Assembly: GCA_947494715.1 (NCBI GenBank)
Contig: CANLWG010000021.1
Location: 28,551-92,550, forward strand
DNA length: 64,000 nucleotides
Reading direction: 5' to 3'
From: an uncultured Flavobacteriaceae bacterium
GTDB taxonomy: Bacteria > Bacteroidota > Bacteroidia > Flavobacteriales > Flavobacteriaceae
The notes beneath the pieces are model-generated. The model had not been told where the DNA came from and did not search any database. It saw only the letters and a list, made by a program, of their open reading frames with translations. The position numbers and the translations under genes are program-made. Of this stretch, positions 33,624 to 41,321 are shown one piece after another (positions within the stretch are counted from its first letter, which is position 1; each line of letters begins with the position of its first letter).

Positions 33624-34619
33624 TCAATTTTTACTCAATTCCTGCAATTTTTTCAAGGCATTTAACCCTTTTTCACTTAAAAGTGATTCCTTGGCCTTTT
33701 CAAATCCATCCTTAGGACTACTGTTTTCAACCGTTGCAATGGCAATACCGGCATTGGCACAGACCACATTGTTTTGGGCTTCGGTACCCCGTCCTTTCAA
33801 AATATCCATAAATATTTGTGCCGACTCTTCTATACTATCTCCCCCTACAATTTCCGATGATCTTATAGGATTTACTCCAAAATCCTCTGGTTTTAGCATA
33901 CCCTCAGAGCCATTGGAAATGGTCTTTGTATTACCGGTAAGCGAAATTTCATCATAACCATCCAAAGCGTGTAATACCGTAAATCTTTTATCGGTATTCT
34001 GATAGAGATATCCATACATCCGGGCCAGCTCCAGATTAAAGACACCCACCATTTGGTTTTTGGGGAAAGCAGGATTCACCATAGGTCCCAACATATTAAA
34101 AAAGGTCTTTACCGCCAACTCCCTTCGAATAGGTGCTACATTTTTCATGGCCGGATGGAATAATGGGGCATGCAATACACAGATACCTGCATCGGCAACG
34201 GACTTTTCCAAAAAATCCTTTTCATTACTAAACTTGATACCCAAGAATTCCATAACGTTGCTGCTGCCGCATTTGGAGGACACTCCATAGTTACCATGTT
34301 TGGTTACCTTTATTCCTGCACCTGCAGTGACAAATGAGGCCAGGGTGGAGATATTGAAAGTATCCTTGCCATCGCCCCCGGTACCGCACAGATCAATAGG
34401 ATTGTAATCGGACAAATCGACGGCCAAACAAAGCTCCAAAAGAGCATCACGAAAACCTTCCAATTCCTCTATGGTAATGCTCCGCATCATATACACGGTT
34501 AAAAATGCCGCTATCTGACTTGTATTATAATCGCCTTTGGCGATGTTGACCAGCACCTGTTTGGCATCTTTCTTTGAAAGAATGTCATGGTTTATCAGTC
34601 TATTTAGTATTTCTTTCAT
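33624..34619 (-). CDS. trpD: Anthranilate phosphoribosyltransferase
   Basis: It transfers phosphoribose from PRPP to anthranilate. Visible in the 331-residue protein: the PRPP/anthranilate loop CGTGGDGKDTFNIST, KHGNYGVSSKCGSSNVMEFLG, and FFNMLGPMVNPA with a conserved Asn/Pro core. The ATG overlaps the trpG stop as ATGA (34616-34619), a coupled start. It is not fused to trpG, unlike in enterobacteria. Confidence 0.97.
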   Translation of the reverse strand: MKEILNRLINHDILSKKDAKQVLVNIAKGDYNTSQIAAFLTVYMMRSITIEELEGFRDALLELCLAVDLSDYNPIDLCGTGGDGKDTFNISTLASFVTAGAGIKVTKHGNYGVSSKCGSSNVMEFLGIKFSNEKDFLEKSVADAGICVLHAPLFHPAMKNVAPIRRELAVKTFFNMLGPMVNPAFPKNQMVGVFNLELARMYGYLYQNTDKRFTVLHALDGYDEISLTGNTKTISNGSEGMLKPEDFGVNPIRSSEIVGGDSIEESAQIFMDILKGRGTEAQNNVVCANAGIAIATVENSSPKDGFEKAKESLLSEKGLNALKKLQELSKN

Positions 34620-35197
34620 TTTGCAGGTTTAGGGTTACTATTTAACCAATTTCCCAAAATTTGTTTTCCATGTGGTGTCAGTACGGATTCTGGATGAAAC
34701 TGTACGGCACAGACATCAAATTCCTTGTGGCGAAGGGACATAACTTGTCCATTTTCATCGAACGAAGTTGCTTCCAGGTTTTCCGGCAAATCGGGATGCA
34801 CCACCCAGGAGTGATATCTGCCCACTTCAATTTCTTTGGGAATGCCTTTGAACAGATCGTCGTCCTTTGTAATTTTTATTGTAGTGGCCACCCCATGATA
34901 TACCTTCTCCAAATTTACTAAGGAACCACCAAAAACTTCCCCAATGGCCTGCTGTCCCAAACACACTCCAAAAATTTGTTTGGTCGGTGCATAGGCCTTA
35001 ATGATTTCTTTTAAAAGTCCGGCTTCATTTGGGATACCGGGACCTGGGGAGAGCACTATTTTTTTAAAGGCATCCACCTCTTCCAAAGTTAATTGATCGT
35101 TTCGTTTTACCACTACCTCACAGTCCAGGTCCTCCAAATAATGCACCAGGTTATAGGTGAAACTATCATAATTGTCTATTACCAATATTTTTTCCAT
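34616..35197 (-). CDS. trpG: Anthranilate synthase component II (glutamine amidotransferase)
   Basis: It supplies ammonia from glutamine to TrpE. The class I amidotransferase triad is visible in its motifs: Cys in FGVCLGQQAIGE, His and Glu in VQFHPESVLTPHG; the oxyanion segment LSPGPGIPNEAG is present too. 193 aa, standard. It starts two bases after the trpE stop and overlaps trpD. A shared role with PabA in folate synthesis is possible, as no separate pabA is seen. Confidence 0.96.
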   Translation of the reverse strand: MEKILVIDNYDSFTYNLVHYLEDLDCEVVVKRNDQLTLEEVDAFKKIVLSPGPGIPNEAGLLKEIIKAYAPTKQIFGVCLGQQAIGEVFGGSLVNLEKVYHGVATTIKITKDDDLFKGIPKEIEVGRYHSWVVHPDLPENLEATSFDENGQVMSLRHKEFDVCAVQFHPESVLTPHGKQILGNWLNSNPKPAK

Positions 35198-35199
35198 AG

Positions 35200-36597
35200 C
35201 TAGATGGTTTCTGCAATTTCCAGAGCCTTATTCAAAGCACCGAGTTTATTGTAGGTTTCCTGAAGTTCATTGTCCGGGTCTGATGCGGCCACCAATCCAG
35301 CTCCGGCCTGAAAGTGCAGTTGATGGTTTTTGCTTAAAAAAGTGCGAATCATGATAGCGTGATTGAAATTTCCGCTGAAATCCATAAAACCAATGGCACC
35401 GCCATAATAACCCCTACTTGTTTTTTCATATTTTTCTATAAGTTGCATGGCCATATGCTTAGGCGCACCGCTCAGTGTTCCGGCAGGGAAGGTGTCCGCT
35501 ACCACTTTCATGGTGGGGATATTCTTTTTCTTTTGCCCGGTTACCTTGGAAACCAAATGGATGACATGGGAGAAGTACTGTACCTCCCGATAATTTTCAA
35601 CACTTACCGTATTGCCGTTACGGCTTAGGTCGTTTCGGGCCAAATCTACCAACATTACGTGCTCACTATTTTCCTTGTCGTCCTTCACAAGTTTTTTGGC
35701 CAGAACGGCATCCTGTTCGTCATTTCCCGTACGTTTAAAAGTACCGGCAATAGGATGGATTTCGGCTTTCCCATCTTTCACTACTAACTGTGCTTCCGGA
35801 GAACTACCGAAAATCTTGAAATCGCCATAATCAAAATAAAATAAGTAGGGCGAAGGGTTTACGGATCGAAGGGCCCGGTACACATTAAATTCATCCCCCC
35901 TGAATCCCTGTGAAAACCTTCGGGAGAGTACCAATTGAAAAACATCGCCCCGTTGGCAATGCTTTTTAGCCAAAACCACATGTTGTTTGTATTCCTCGTC
36001 CTTGAGGTTGGAAACTACTTCGCCATCCCGGGAAAAGTTGTAGGACGCAAAGTTTTTGACATTGAGAATTTGTTCAAGCTCGGCCGTGTTGTCTTCAGTA
36101 TTGTAGCAATGGGCAAAAATATAGGCTTCGTTTTTGAAGTGGTTAATGGCTATTATATTTTGATAAACGGCATAATAGATATCCGGAATGGCTATTGAGT
36201 TCTCCTTTTTTGTTACTTGAATGTCCTCATAGTAACGTACGGCGTCATAGGCCATATAGCCAAAAAGTCCATTGTTGATGAATTTAAAACTGTTGTTTTC
36301 CGCTTTGAATTTTTTCCCAAAGGTGTCAATAACATCCACAACGTCCGTATCCGCGCTAATTTTAATTTCTTTTTGGGTTCCATCCGGAAATTGCTCCGTT
36401 ACGGTTTCGTTGACTATCGTAATAGAGGCGATCGGATTGCAACATATATAGGAAAAACTATTGTCGTTGGCATGGTAGTCGCTACTTTCCAAAAGAATGC
36501 TGTTGGGAAATCGATCCCTGACCTTCAGGTATACGCTAACCGGTGTAATGGTGTCCGCCAGGATTTTTTTGTTGTACGTCTTAAGTGAATATATCAT
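35200..36597 (-). CDS. trpE: Anthranilate synthase component I
   Basis: The chorismate-using subunit, 465 aa. Seen: the N-terminal LLESSDYH feedback-site segment (LLESS motif, the Trp-binding region), then FQLVLSRRF, YLFYFDYGDFKIFGSSPEAQLVV, HPIAGTFKRTG, VDLARNDLSRN, FPAGTLSGAPKHMAMQLI and YGGAIGFMDF. The LLESS and FPAGTLSGAP motifs support TrpE over PabB. First structural gene of the operon, behind the leader peptide and attenuator. Confidence 0.97.
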   Translation of the reverse strand: MIYSLKTYNKKILADTITPVSVYLKVRDRFPNSILLESSDYHANDNSFSYICCNPIASITIVNETVTEQFPDGTQKEIKISADTDVVDVIDTFGKKFKAENNSFKFINNGLFGYMAYDAVRYYEDIQVTKKENSIAIPDIYYAVYQNIIAINHFKNEAYIFAHCYNTEDNTAELEQILNVKNFASYNFSRDGEVVSNLKDEEYKQHVVLAKKHCQRGDVFQLVLSRRFSQGFRGDEFNVYRALRSVNPSPYLFYFDYGDFKIFGSSPEAQLVVKDGKAEIHPIAGTFKRTGNDEQDAVLAKKLVKDDKENSEHVMLVDLARNDLSRNGNTVSVENYREVQYFSHVIHLVSKVTGQKKKNIPTMKVVADTFPAGTLSGAPKHMAMQLIEKYEKTSRGYYGGAIGFMDFSGNFNHAIMIRTFLSKNHQLHFQAGAGLVAASDPDNELQETYNKLGALNKALEIAETI

Positions 36598-36693
36598 GAT
36601 TTAAAATACTTTACTATTATTTCTGTAAAGACGAAAAATTTTTAATTTTCCATTCATTTGACTTGAGACTAAATGAAAACAAAAATTTCTCAA

Positions 36694-36724
36694 TTAAAAA
36701 AGGCCTGTCGTGATGACAAGCCTT
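36694..36724 (-). terminator. Transcription attenuator of the trp operon
   Basis: On the minus strand AAGGCTTGTC pairs with GACAGGCCTT across a five-base loop (one G-U pair), followed by a run of T. It lies 28 bases after the trpL stop and 96 bases before trpE, the arrangement of ribosome-mediated attenuation. Confidence 0.85.
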
Positions 36725-36752
36725 ATATAGTTTTACTACAATGATGCTCAGC

Positions 36753-36809
36753 TCACGCTTCTTGTCGTAAGTTGTTCCACCACCAGGTATTTACTTTTGT
36801 GTTCTTCAT
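36753..36809 (-). CDS. trpL: trp operon leader peptide with three consecutive Trp codons
   Basis: ATG at 36809 to TGA at 36753-36755 encodes MKNTKVNTWWWNNLRQEA, 18 residues. Three TGG codons in a row at positions 9-11 would stall ribosomes when charged tRNA-Trp is scarce. A consensus promoter lies just upstream and an intrinsic terminator just downstream, so control of the trp operon by attenuation is strongly indicated from sequence alone. The start sits 8 bases behind the -7 box, so the leader mRNA is nearly leaderless. Confidence 0.9.
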   Translation of the reverse strand: MKNTKVNTWWWNNLRQEA

Positions 36810-36816
36810 TGAGCGT

Positions 36817-36847
36817 CAAATATAAAAATCATTTTTAAAACTGCAAA
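36817..36847 (-). promoter_or_regulatory. trp operon promoter (TTTG, 19 bases, TATATTTG)
   Basis: Minus strand: TTTG at 36844-36847, a 19-base spacer, and TATATTTG at 36817-36824, both matching the Bacteroidota primary sigma consensus with ideal spacing. Confidence 0.8.
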
Positions 36848-36861
36848 TCAAATCGGACAAT

Positions 36862-36887
36862 AAAAAATCCCGCCTAAGCGGGATTTT
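36862..36887. terminator. Terminator after yceI, isolating the trp promoter
   Basis: ATCCCGC and GCGGGAT form a seven-base stem with CTAA loop, flanked by an A run and a T run, so it works in both directions. It ends marR-yceI transcripts right before the trp promoter. Confidence 0.8.
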
Positions 36888-36905
36888 AATGTGAGGTCAA
36901 GTTTA

Positions 36906-37484
36906 TTAAAATTCCAAGTCTACGACCAGGTCGAATTCGTCATAAATGGTTTTGTCCCCTAAGTTATCAAAAAAACTGCCAGAACCATAACGCACATCAT
37001 ATTCTGCACGATCTACTTTCATTGTAGCGGTGGCCTTGCTCCCATAAATGGAAACATCAAACGTGATGGGCTTGGTAATACCCTTGATGGTTAAATCACC
37101 TTTAACTTCATATGAATTTTTACCAGAGGATTTTACCTTTGTAAAGACAAGTTTGGAAGTAGGGTGGGTTTCAACACCAAAGAAATCGTCCGATTTTAGA
37201 TGGCCTTCCAATTTTCCCTTGTATTCTCCTTCCAGATCTGTGGAAATCAAAGAAGCCATGTTTACCACAAATTCGCCTCCCGTTAATTTATCCCCATCGA
37301 ACATGAGGGCCCCTTCTTTTAAGTCTACGGTTCCCGTATGGGATCCGGTTACTTTGTACGCCTTCCAGGTAACCTTACTTTCTTTGGTCTTTACTTCCTT
37401 TTTTTCTCCATCTATTGGAGTACTAGCGGTTGCGGACGCTCCAAAAACTATAGCTAAGGCTAAACTTAATACATTCTTTTTCAT
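36906..37484 (-). CDS. YceI family periplasmic lipocalin-like protein
   Basis: A 192-residue secreted protein with a signal peptide of about 20 residues (MKKNVLSLALAIVFGASATA, no lipobox). The YceI beta-barrel shows VTWKAYKVTGSHTGTVDLK, MASLISTDLEGEYKGKLEGHLKSDDFF, HPTSKLVFTKV, DLTIKGITKPITFDVSI and a C-terminal strand ending VDLEF. YceI proteins bind polyisoprenoids or amphiphiles. It follows marR at 31 bases, same strand, and probably belongs to the same stress-responsive unit. Confidence 0.93.
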   Translation of the reverse strand: MKKNVLSLALAIVFGASATASTPIDGEKKEVKTKESKVTWKAYKVTGSHTGTVDLKEGALMFDGDKLTGGEFVVNMASLISTDLEGEYKGKLEGHLKSDDFFGVETHPTSKLVFTKVKSSGKNSYEVKGDLTIKGITKPITFDVSIYGSKATATMKVDRAEYDVRYGSGSFFDNLGDKTIYDEFDLVVDLEF

Positions 37485-37515
37485 GATTTTGGTTTTAATA
37501 ATGTTCTACTTTTAG

Positions 37516-37962
37516 TTAAAATTTATTGAATAATGTGTTTAATTGTTCCAATTCCTTTTGGTCGAAGTTTTGTAGAATCTTTCTTTCGGCTTGATTCATG
37601 GCCAAATCCATTTTTTTCAATTCCTCTTCTCCCTTTTTAGTTATGGTAATCTCTACTTTACGCCTATTTGATGGACATGTTTTTCGATCGGCATAACCCT
37701 TGGACAACAATTTGTCCACCAATCTTGTGGTATTGCTCATTTTTGTTACCATACGTTCATTTAAGGTAGAAAGGTTGGCAGGTCTTCCTTTTTGCCCTCT
37801 TAAAATACGCAATACATTAAATTGCTGTAGCGAAACATCATAAGGTTTTAATACCGCCGATATTTCCTCGTTAATTTTATTGTTAACAAGCATAAAGTGA
37901 ATGATTGTTCTACTTTTTAGTGGAATCGATCGATCGGTTTTTATGATTTCTTCAACATTCAT
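37516..37962 (-). CDS. MarR family transcriptional regulator
   Basis: A 148-residue winged-helix regulator: dimerisation helices at both ends, recognition region around LSTLNERMVTKMSNTTRLVDKLLSKGYADRKTCPSNRRKVEITITKKG with the wing at PSNRRKVE. The start at MNVEEIIKTDRS is fixed by the promoter and operator-like palindrome just upstream; the longer frame to 38010 runs through them. It most likely represses itself and yceI; the inducer is unknown. Confidence 0.92.
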   Translation of the reverse strand: MNVEEIIKTDRSIPLKSRTIIHFMLVNNKINEEISAVLKPYDVSLQQFNVLRILRGQKGRPANLSTLNERMVTKMSNTTRLVDKLLSKGYADRKTCPSNRRKVEITITKKGEEELKKMDLAMNQAERKILQNFDQKELEQLNTLFNKF

Positions 37963-37975
37963 GCTATTACAACAA

Positions 37976-37992
37976 TTGTATATACAAATGTA
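37976..37992 (-). promoter_or_regulatory. marR promoter box with overlapping 12-bp operator palindrome
   Basis: The perfect palindrome TTGTATATACAA (37976-37987) overlaps the minus-strand -7 element TACATTTG (37985-37992), 14-25 bases before the marR ATG. Perfect two-fold symmetry over the promoter is what a MarR dimer would need for autorepression. The box and palindrome are seen; the regulator assignment is inference. Confidence 0.65.
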
Positions 37993-38071
37993 TGTGTTTT
38001 TTTCAACCACCTAGATGTGACCAAGCTAAATTTTTGTTAAAAAGCGCAACACGTTTTTTGAGATAAAAAAC

Positions 38072-38079
38072 TACTTTTG
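38072..38079 (+). promoter_or_regulatory. Putative -7 element (TACTTTTG) for the rhodanese gene
   Basis: TACTTTTG matches TAnnTTTG and lies 24 bases before the ATG at 38104. The nearest TTTG upstream (38057-38060) is too close for a normal -33, so confidence is moderate. Confidence 0.45.
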
Positions 38080-38103
38080 AAAAATCTAAAACTTAATTGA
38101 ACT

Positions 38104-38412
38104 ATGGATCTATCGCAAGAAGAATGGGAAGAACAACTTGAAAATGATGGTAACGCTTTTATTTTGGATGTACGTACTCCAGAGGAGGTAGATGAAGGCT
38201 ATATACCCAATGCAGTAAACATCGATATTTATTTGGGGCAGGAGTTCGTGGACGAATTGGAGAAATTGGACAAGGAAAAGAACTATTATGTATATTGTAG
38301 AAGCGGTAATCGCAGTAGGCAGGCCTGTGCTATCATGAACAGTATCGGGATTGAAAACGCTTACAATTTGGAGGGGGGAATTTTGGAATGGGAAGGTGAT
38401 GTGATAGAATAA
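38104..38412 (+). CDS. Rhodanese-like domain protein
   Basis: A 102-residue single rhodanese domain. Seen: LDVRTPEEVDEGYIPNAVNI and the active-site loop YCRSGNRSRQAC with catalytic Cys, then ENAYNLEGGILEWEGD. The CRSGNRS loop is that of single-domain sulfurtransferases such as PspE/GlpE relatives, which move sulfane sulfur. Cytoplasmic, with no signal peptide. It is the first gene of a plus-strand run. Confidence 0.93.
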   Translation: MDLSQEEWEEQLENDGNAFILDVRTPEEVDEGYIPNAVNIDIYLGQEFVDELEKLDKEKNYYVYCRSGNRSRQACAIMNSIGIENAYNLEGGILEWEGDVIE

Positions 38413-38469
38413 ATAGTTTTCAATGGCAGTAGGCTGTTTTAGGTTCAAAACCGTAACCAATGAGGATTC

Positions 38470-39753
38470 ATGCGCGAAGATTTGCTCCATTTTATTTGGA
38501 AATACCGGAAACTCCCCTTGGAGGGTCTTGTTACTTCAAATAATCTGGAAATAGAGATTCTTGAGGTTGGGGTACACAACCATTTGGCCGGTCCGGATTT
38601 CTTTAATGCAAAGATTCACATAGGTGGGCAACTCTGGGCCGGAAATGTGGAGATACATATAAAATCATCCGACTGGTACGTTCATGGTCACGAAAGGGAT
38701 TCCAACTACAACAACGTAATCCTCCATGTCGTTTGGGAGGATGATGCTACCGTTTTTCGAAGTGATGAAAGTGAGATGCCAACGTTGGAACTCAAGCCCT
38801 ACATTCCCGACTATCTTTTGGATAATTACCAAAGCCTATTTGACAAAAGGCATAAGCGCTTTATCAATTGTGAAAAGGACATTGGCCAAATAGACCCTTT
38901 TGTTTTCCGGAATTGGTTGGATAGATTGTATTTTGAACGATTGGAAGGCAAATCGTTGCTGGTACAAAGTTTATTAAAAGAGTCCAAAAATAATTGGGAG
39001 CAGGTACTTTTTACTTTATTGCTCAAAAACTTTGGATCTAAAATTAATGGCGAGTCATTTTCAAGTTTAGGCAGAGTGTTGGATTTTTCCATTATTAGAA
39101 AAATTCAGAATGACCCATTCAAACTGGAAAGTGTATTTTTTGGCTTGGCCGGCTTATTGGGCAGTGATTCAATTACGGACATCCATTACACTAATTTGAA
39201 TAAAGAATACGGTTATCTAAAAACAAAATATCAATTAAATGATGAAGGTGTTCAGCGGCCGGAATTCTTTAAACTTCGTCCTGCTAACTTTCCTACCATA
39301 CGCTTGTCCCAACTGGCAAATTTGTATGGGAGCCATCCAAATCTTTTTAGCGAGGTCATGGGAGCGAGTAATATAACAGAAATTTATTCGATTTTCACCA
39401 TATCTGCTAGTGCTTATTGGGATACTCATTTTACGTTTGGAAAGGAGTCAAGAAGAAATACAAAAAAACTGACCAAGGTATTTATTAATCTCCTGATCAT
39501 TAATACTCTAATTCCGCTAAAATTCTGTTATGCAAAACATACGGGAAAGGAGGTAAATGAAGAAATTACGATGCTGGCATCACAATTGAAAAAGGAGGAA
39601 AATACCATTATCAAAAGCTTTGGCGACCATAGGTCAAAGGTTGAGAACGCTTTGGAAAGTCAGGCCCTATTACAGTTATATAATGAATATTGCACTAAAA
39701 ACAGATGTCTGGACTGCGCAGTAGGTACAATTTTATTAAATAGAAATAACTAA
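38470..39753 (+). CDS. DUF2851 family protein
   Basis: A 427-residue protein of the Bacteroidota family DUF2851. Recognisable: MREDLLHFIWKYRKLP at the start, GPDFFNAKIHIGGQLWAGNVEIHIKSSDWYVHGH near residues 40-75, YNNVILHVVWEDD, and a Cys-containing C-terminus (KNRCLDCAVG). The VEIH.K.SDWY..GH.D..Y.NVILH block resembles a nuclease-like core, which has been suggested but not shown. Cytoplasmic; function unknown. Ten bases separate it from the PspC gene. Confidence 0.88.
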   Translation: MREDLLHFIWKYRKLPLEGLVTSNNLEIEILEVGVHNHLAGPDFFNAKIHIGGQLWAGNVEIHIKSSDWYVHGHERDSNYNNVILHVVWEDDATVFRSDESEMPTLELKPYIPDYLLDNYQSLFDKRHKRFINCEKDIGQIDPFVFRNWLDRLYFERLEGKSLLVQSLLKESKNNWEQVLFTLLLKNFGSKINGESFSSLGRVLDFSIIRKIQNDPFKLESVFFGLAGLLGSDSITDIHYTNLNKEYGYLKTKYQLNDEGVQRPEFFKLRPANFPTIRLSQLANLYGSHPNLFSEVMGASNITEIYSIFTISASAYWDTHFTFGKESRRNTKKLTKVFINLLIINTLIPLKFCYAKHTGKEVNEEITMLASQLKKEENTIIKSFGDHRSKVENALESQALLQLYNEYCTKNRCLDCAVGTILLNRNN

Positions 39754-39763
39754 TTTTAGGGCA

Positions 39764-39991
39764 ATGAATATGTTCTACCAAATACTCTACTATTTTCAAA
39801 AGCGAGGTTTTGAGGTCTGTAGACGTATCGCCGAGAGGTTGGGCATTCGGGCTCGGGTGGTCCGCACCTCTTTTATCTACCTTACTTTTGTAACCTTGGG
39901 CTTTGGATTCGCTCTCTATCTTTTTTTGGCCTTTTGGCTACGGATAAAGGATCTTGTACATACTAAAAGAACTTCGGTTTTTGACCTTTGA
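39764..39991 (+). CDS. PspC domain small membrane protein
   Basis: A 75-residue PspC-type protein: a basic segment (RGFEVCRRIAERLGIRARVVR) followed by one transmembrane helix (about residues 36-59, SFIYLTFVTLGFGFALYLFLAFWL). PspC proteins act in membrane-stress sensing in enterobacteria; this family in Bacteroidota lacks the rest of the Psp system here. The stop is three bases before the channel gene ATG, so the two are coupled. Confidence 0.85.
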   Translation: MNMFYQILYYFQKRGFEVCRRIAERLGIRARVVRTSFIYLTFVTLGFGFALYLFLAFWLRIKDLVHTKRTSVFDL

Positions 39992-39993
39992 CT

Positions 39994-41007
39994 ATGATAA
40001 AGCTTTTTCGTTCCAAAATTTACCTGTCGCTCATTTTAATGGTCTCCGTACTGCTCTTCGGTATTTTGGGTTACAGATATGTCTCTGATTATTCTTGGAT
40101 AGACGCCTTTTACATGACCATTATAACCATAACCACGGTTGGTTTTTCGGAGGTACGGCCCATGGATATCGAAGGAAAGATTTTTACTGTAATTTTAATT
40201 GTATCCAGTGTTTTCATATTTGCATTTGGCCTATCCGTTATAACCGAGTATATACTGAGCAGAAATTCGTTGCAAATTCTAAAGAAGAAAAAAGTGAGAA
40301 ATACGATCAAGAGTCTTAAGGACCATGTCCTTGTTTGTGGATTTGGCCGCAACGGTATGCAGGCGGCAGAACGTTTAAAAGCCTATAACCGCCCTTTTGT
40401 GGTCATTGAAAGAGATAAGGAAATTATTGAAAAACATGAGGATGAAGTCCTTTTTGTTGAAGGGGATGCCAATGAAGATGAAGTATTGAAACAGGCGGGT
40501 ATTGAACGTGCACAATACTTGATTGCAGCCTTGCCGGATGATGCGGCCAATTTATTCGTGGTGCTTACGGCACGTCAATTAAATAAGGATTTGTTTATAA
40601 TTAGTAGGGCTTCACAAGTGGCTTCACAAAAAAAGTTGACCCTTGCCGGAGCCAACAAAGTTATTATGCCGGACAAGATCGGTGGAGATCACATGGCCTC
40701 GTTGGTGGTAATGCCAGACCTTATCACTTTTATGGACAAGCTTTCCATGGAAGGCCGGCACACTACCAATCTTGAGGAAGTGGCCATAGAGGATTTTGCC
40801 GATCAAGTGGATTGCAATTCCCTGCGTGATCTGGACCTAAGAAGAAAAACAGGCTGTACTATTATAGGGTACATAGACCCCGATGGGGATTATATAATCA
40901 ATCCTGAGGCAGATATGCAACTGCAACCCAAAAGTAAGGTAATCGTATTGGGAAGGCCGGAACAGATTCAGAAATTGAACGAGATGTTTCATATTGAGGC
41001 ATCATAG
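39994..41007 (+). CDS. Potassium channel protein with RCK/TrkA-N domain
   Basis: About 338 residues: TM1 (about 7-28), pore helix and filter, TM2 (about 64-86), then a cytoplasmic RCK domain with the Rossmann motif VCGFGRNGMQAA, VIERDKE, VEGDANEDEVLKQAGIERAQ, and a TrkA-C domain at the end. The pore filter reads TITTVGFSEV where most K+ channels have TVGYGD; the Gly-Phe-Ser-Glu variant occurs in some prokaryotic channels. It likely carries K+ under nucleotide control. The ATG at 39994 is chosen over the TTG at 39988. Confidence 0.9.
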   Translation: MIKLFRSKIYLSLILMVSVLLFGILGYRYVSDYSWIDAFYMTIITITTVGFSEVRPMDIEGKIFTVILIVSSVFIFAFGLSVITEYILSRNSLQILKKKKVRNTIKSLKDHVLVCGFGRNGMQAAERLKAYNRPFVVIERDKEIIEKHEDEVLFVEGDANEDEVLKQAGIERAQYLIAALPDDAANLFVVLTARQLNKDLFIISRASQVASQKKLTLAGANKVIMPDKIGGDHMASLVVMPDLITFMDKLSMEGRHTTNLEEVAIEDFADQVDCNSLRDLDLRRKTGCTIIGYIDPDGDYIINPEADMQLQPKSKVIVLGRPEQIQKLNEMFHIEAS

Positions 41008-41321
41008 TCCGCTTATCAAAATACGGACCCTTCGTTTAAGTCTTAAAACTATTGGTGGTGCGTAGCCTTTTTAGCTATTTAAACAAGCAAAATAGGAACC
41101 GATACAGTTATTTTAATACCCCCATACGTAAATTCTATTTTCCGCCCAATTTTGCCAAATCAACTTGATTCTTGGACTGGAAAAGACTTTGGGCGAACTC
41201 CTGAATAGACAGAAAATGCTTAGTTGACCGTTAAGACAATAAGGACATTAATTTGACTGGGTTGATTATTTTTAAGATATTGCTGGCTTTACATTGAACT
41301 AACACACCAAAAATTTGCATT
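41008..41321. other. Intergenic region of 314 bases without a recognised feature
   Basis: No open frame of note on either strand, no clear terminator hairpin behind the channel gene and no full TAnnTTTG box before the symporter gene; TTACATTG at about 41290 is the nearest partial match. Confidence 0.5.

Noticed and set aside
36598..36752. trp leader region as a tryptophan or S-box riboswitch
   Set aside because: The three Trp codons and simple terminator explain it as leader-peptide attenuation; no aptamer-like structure was found.
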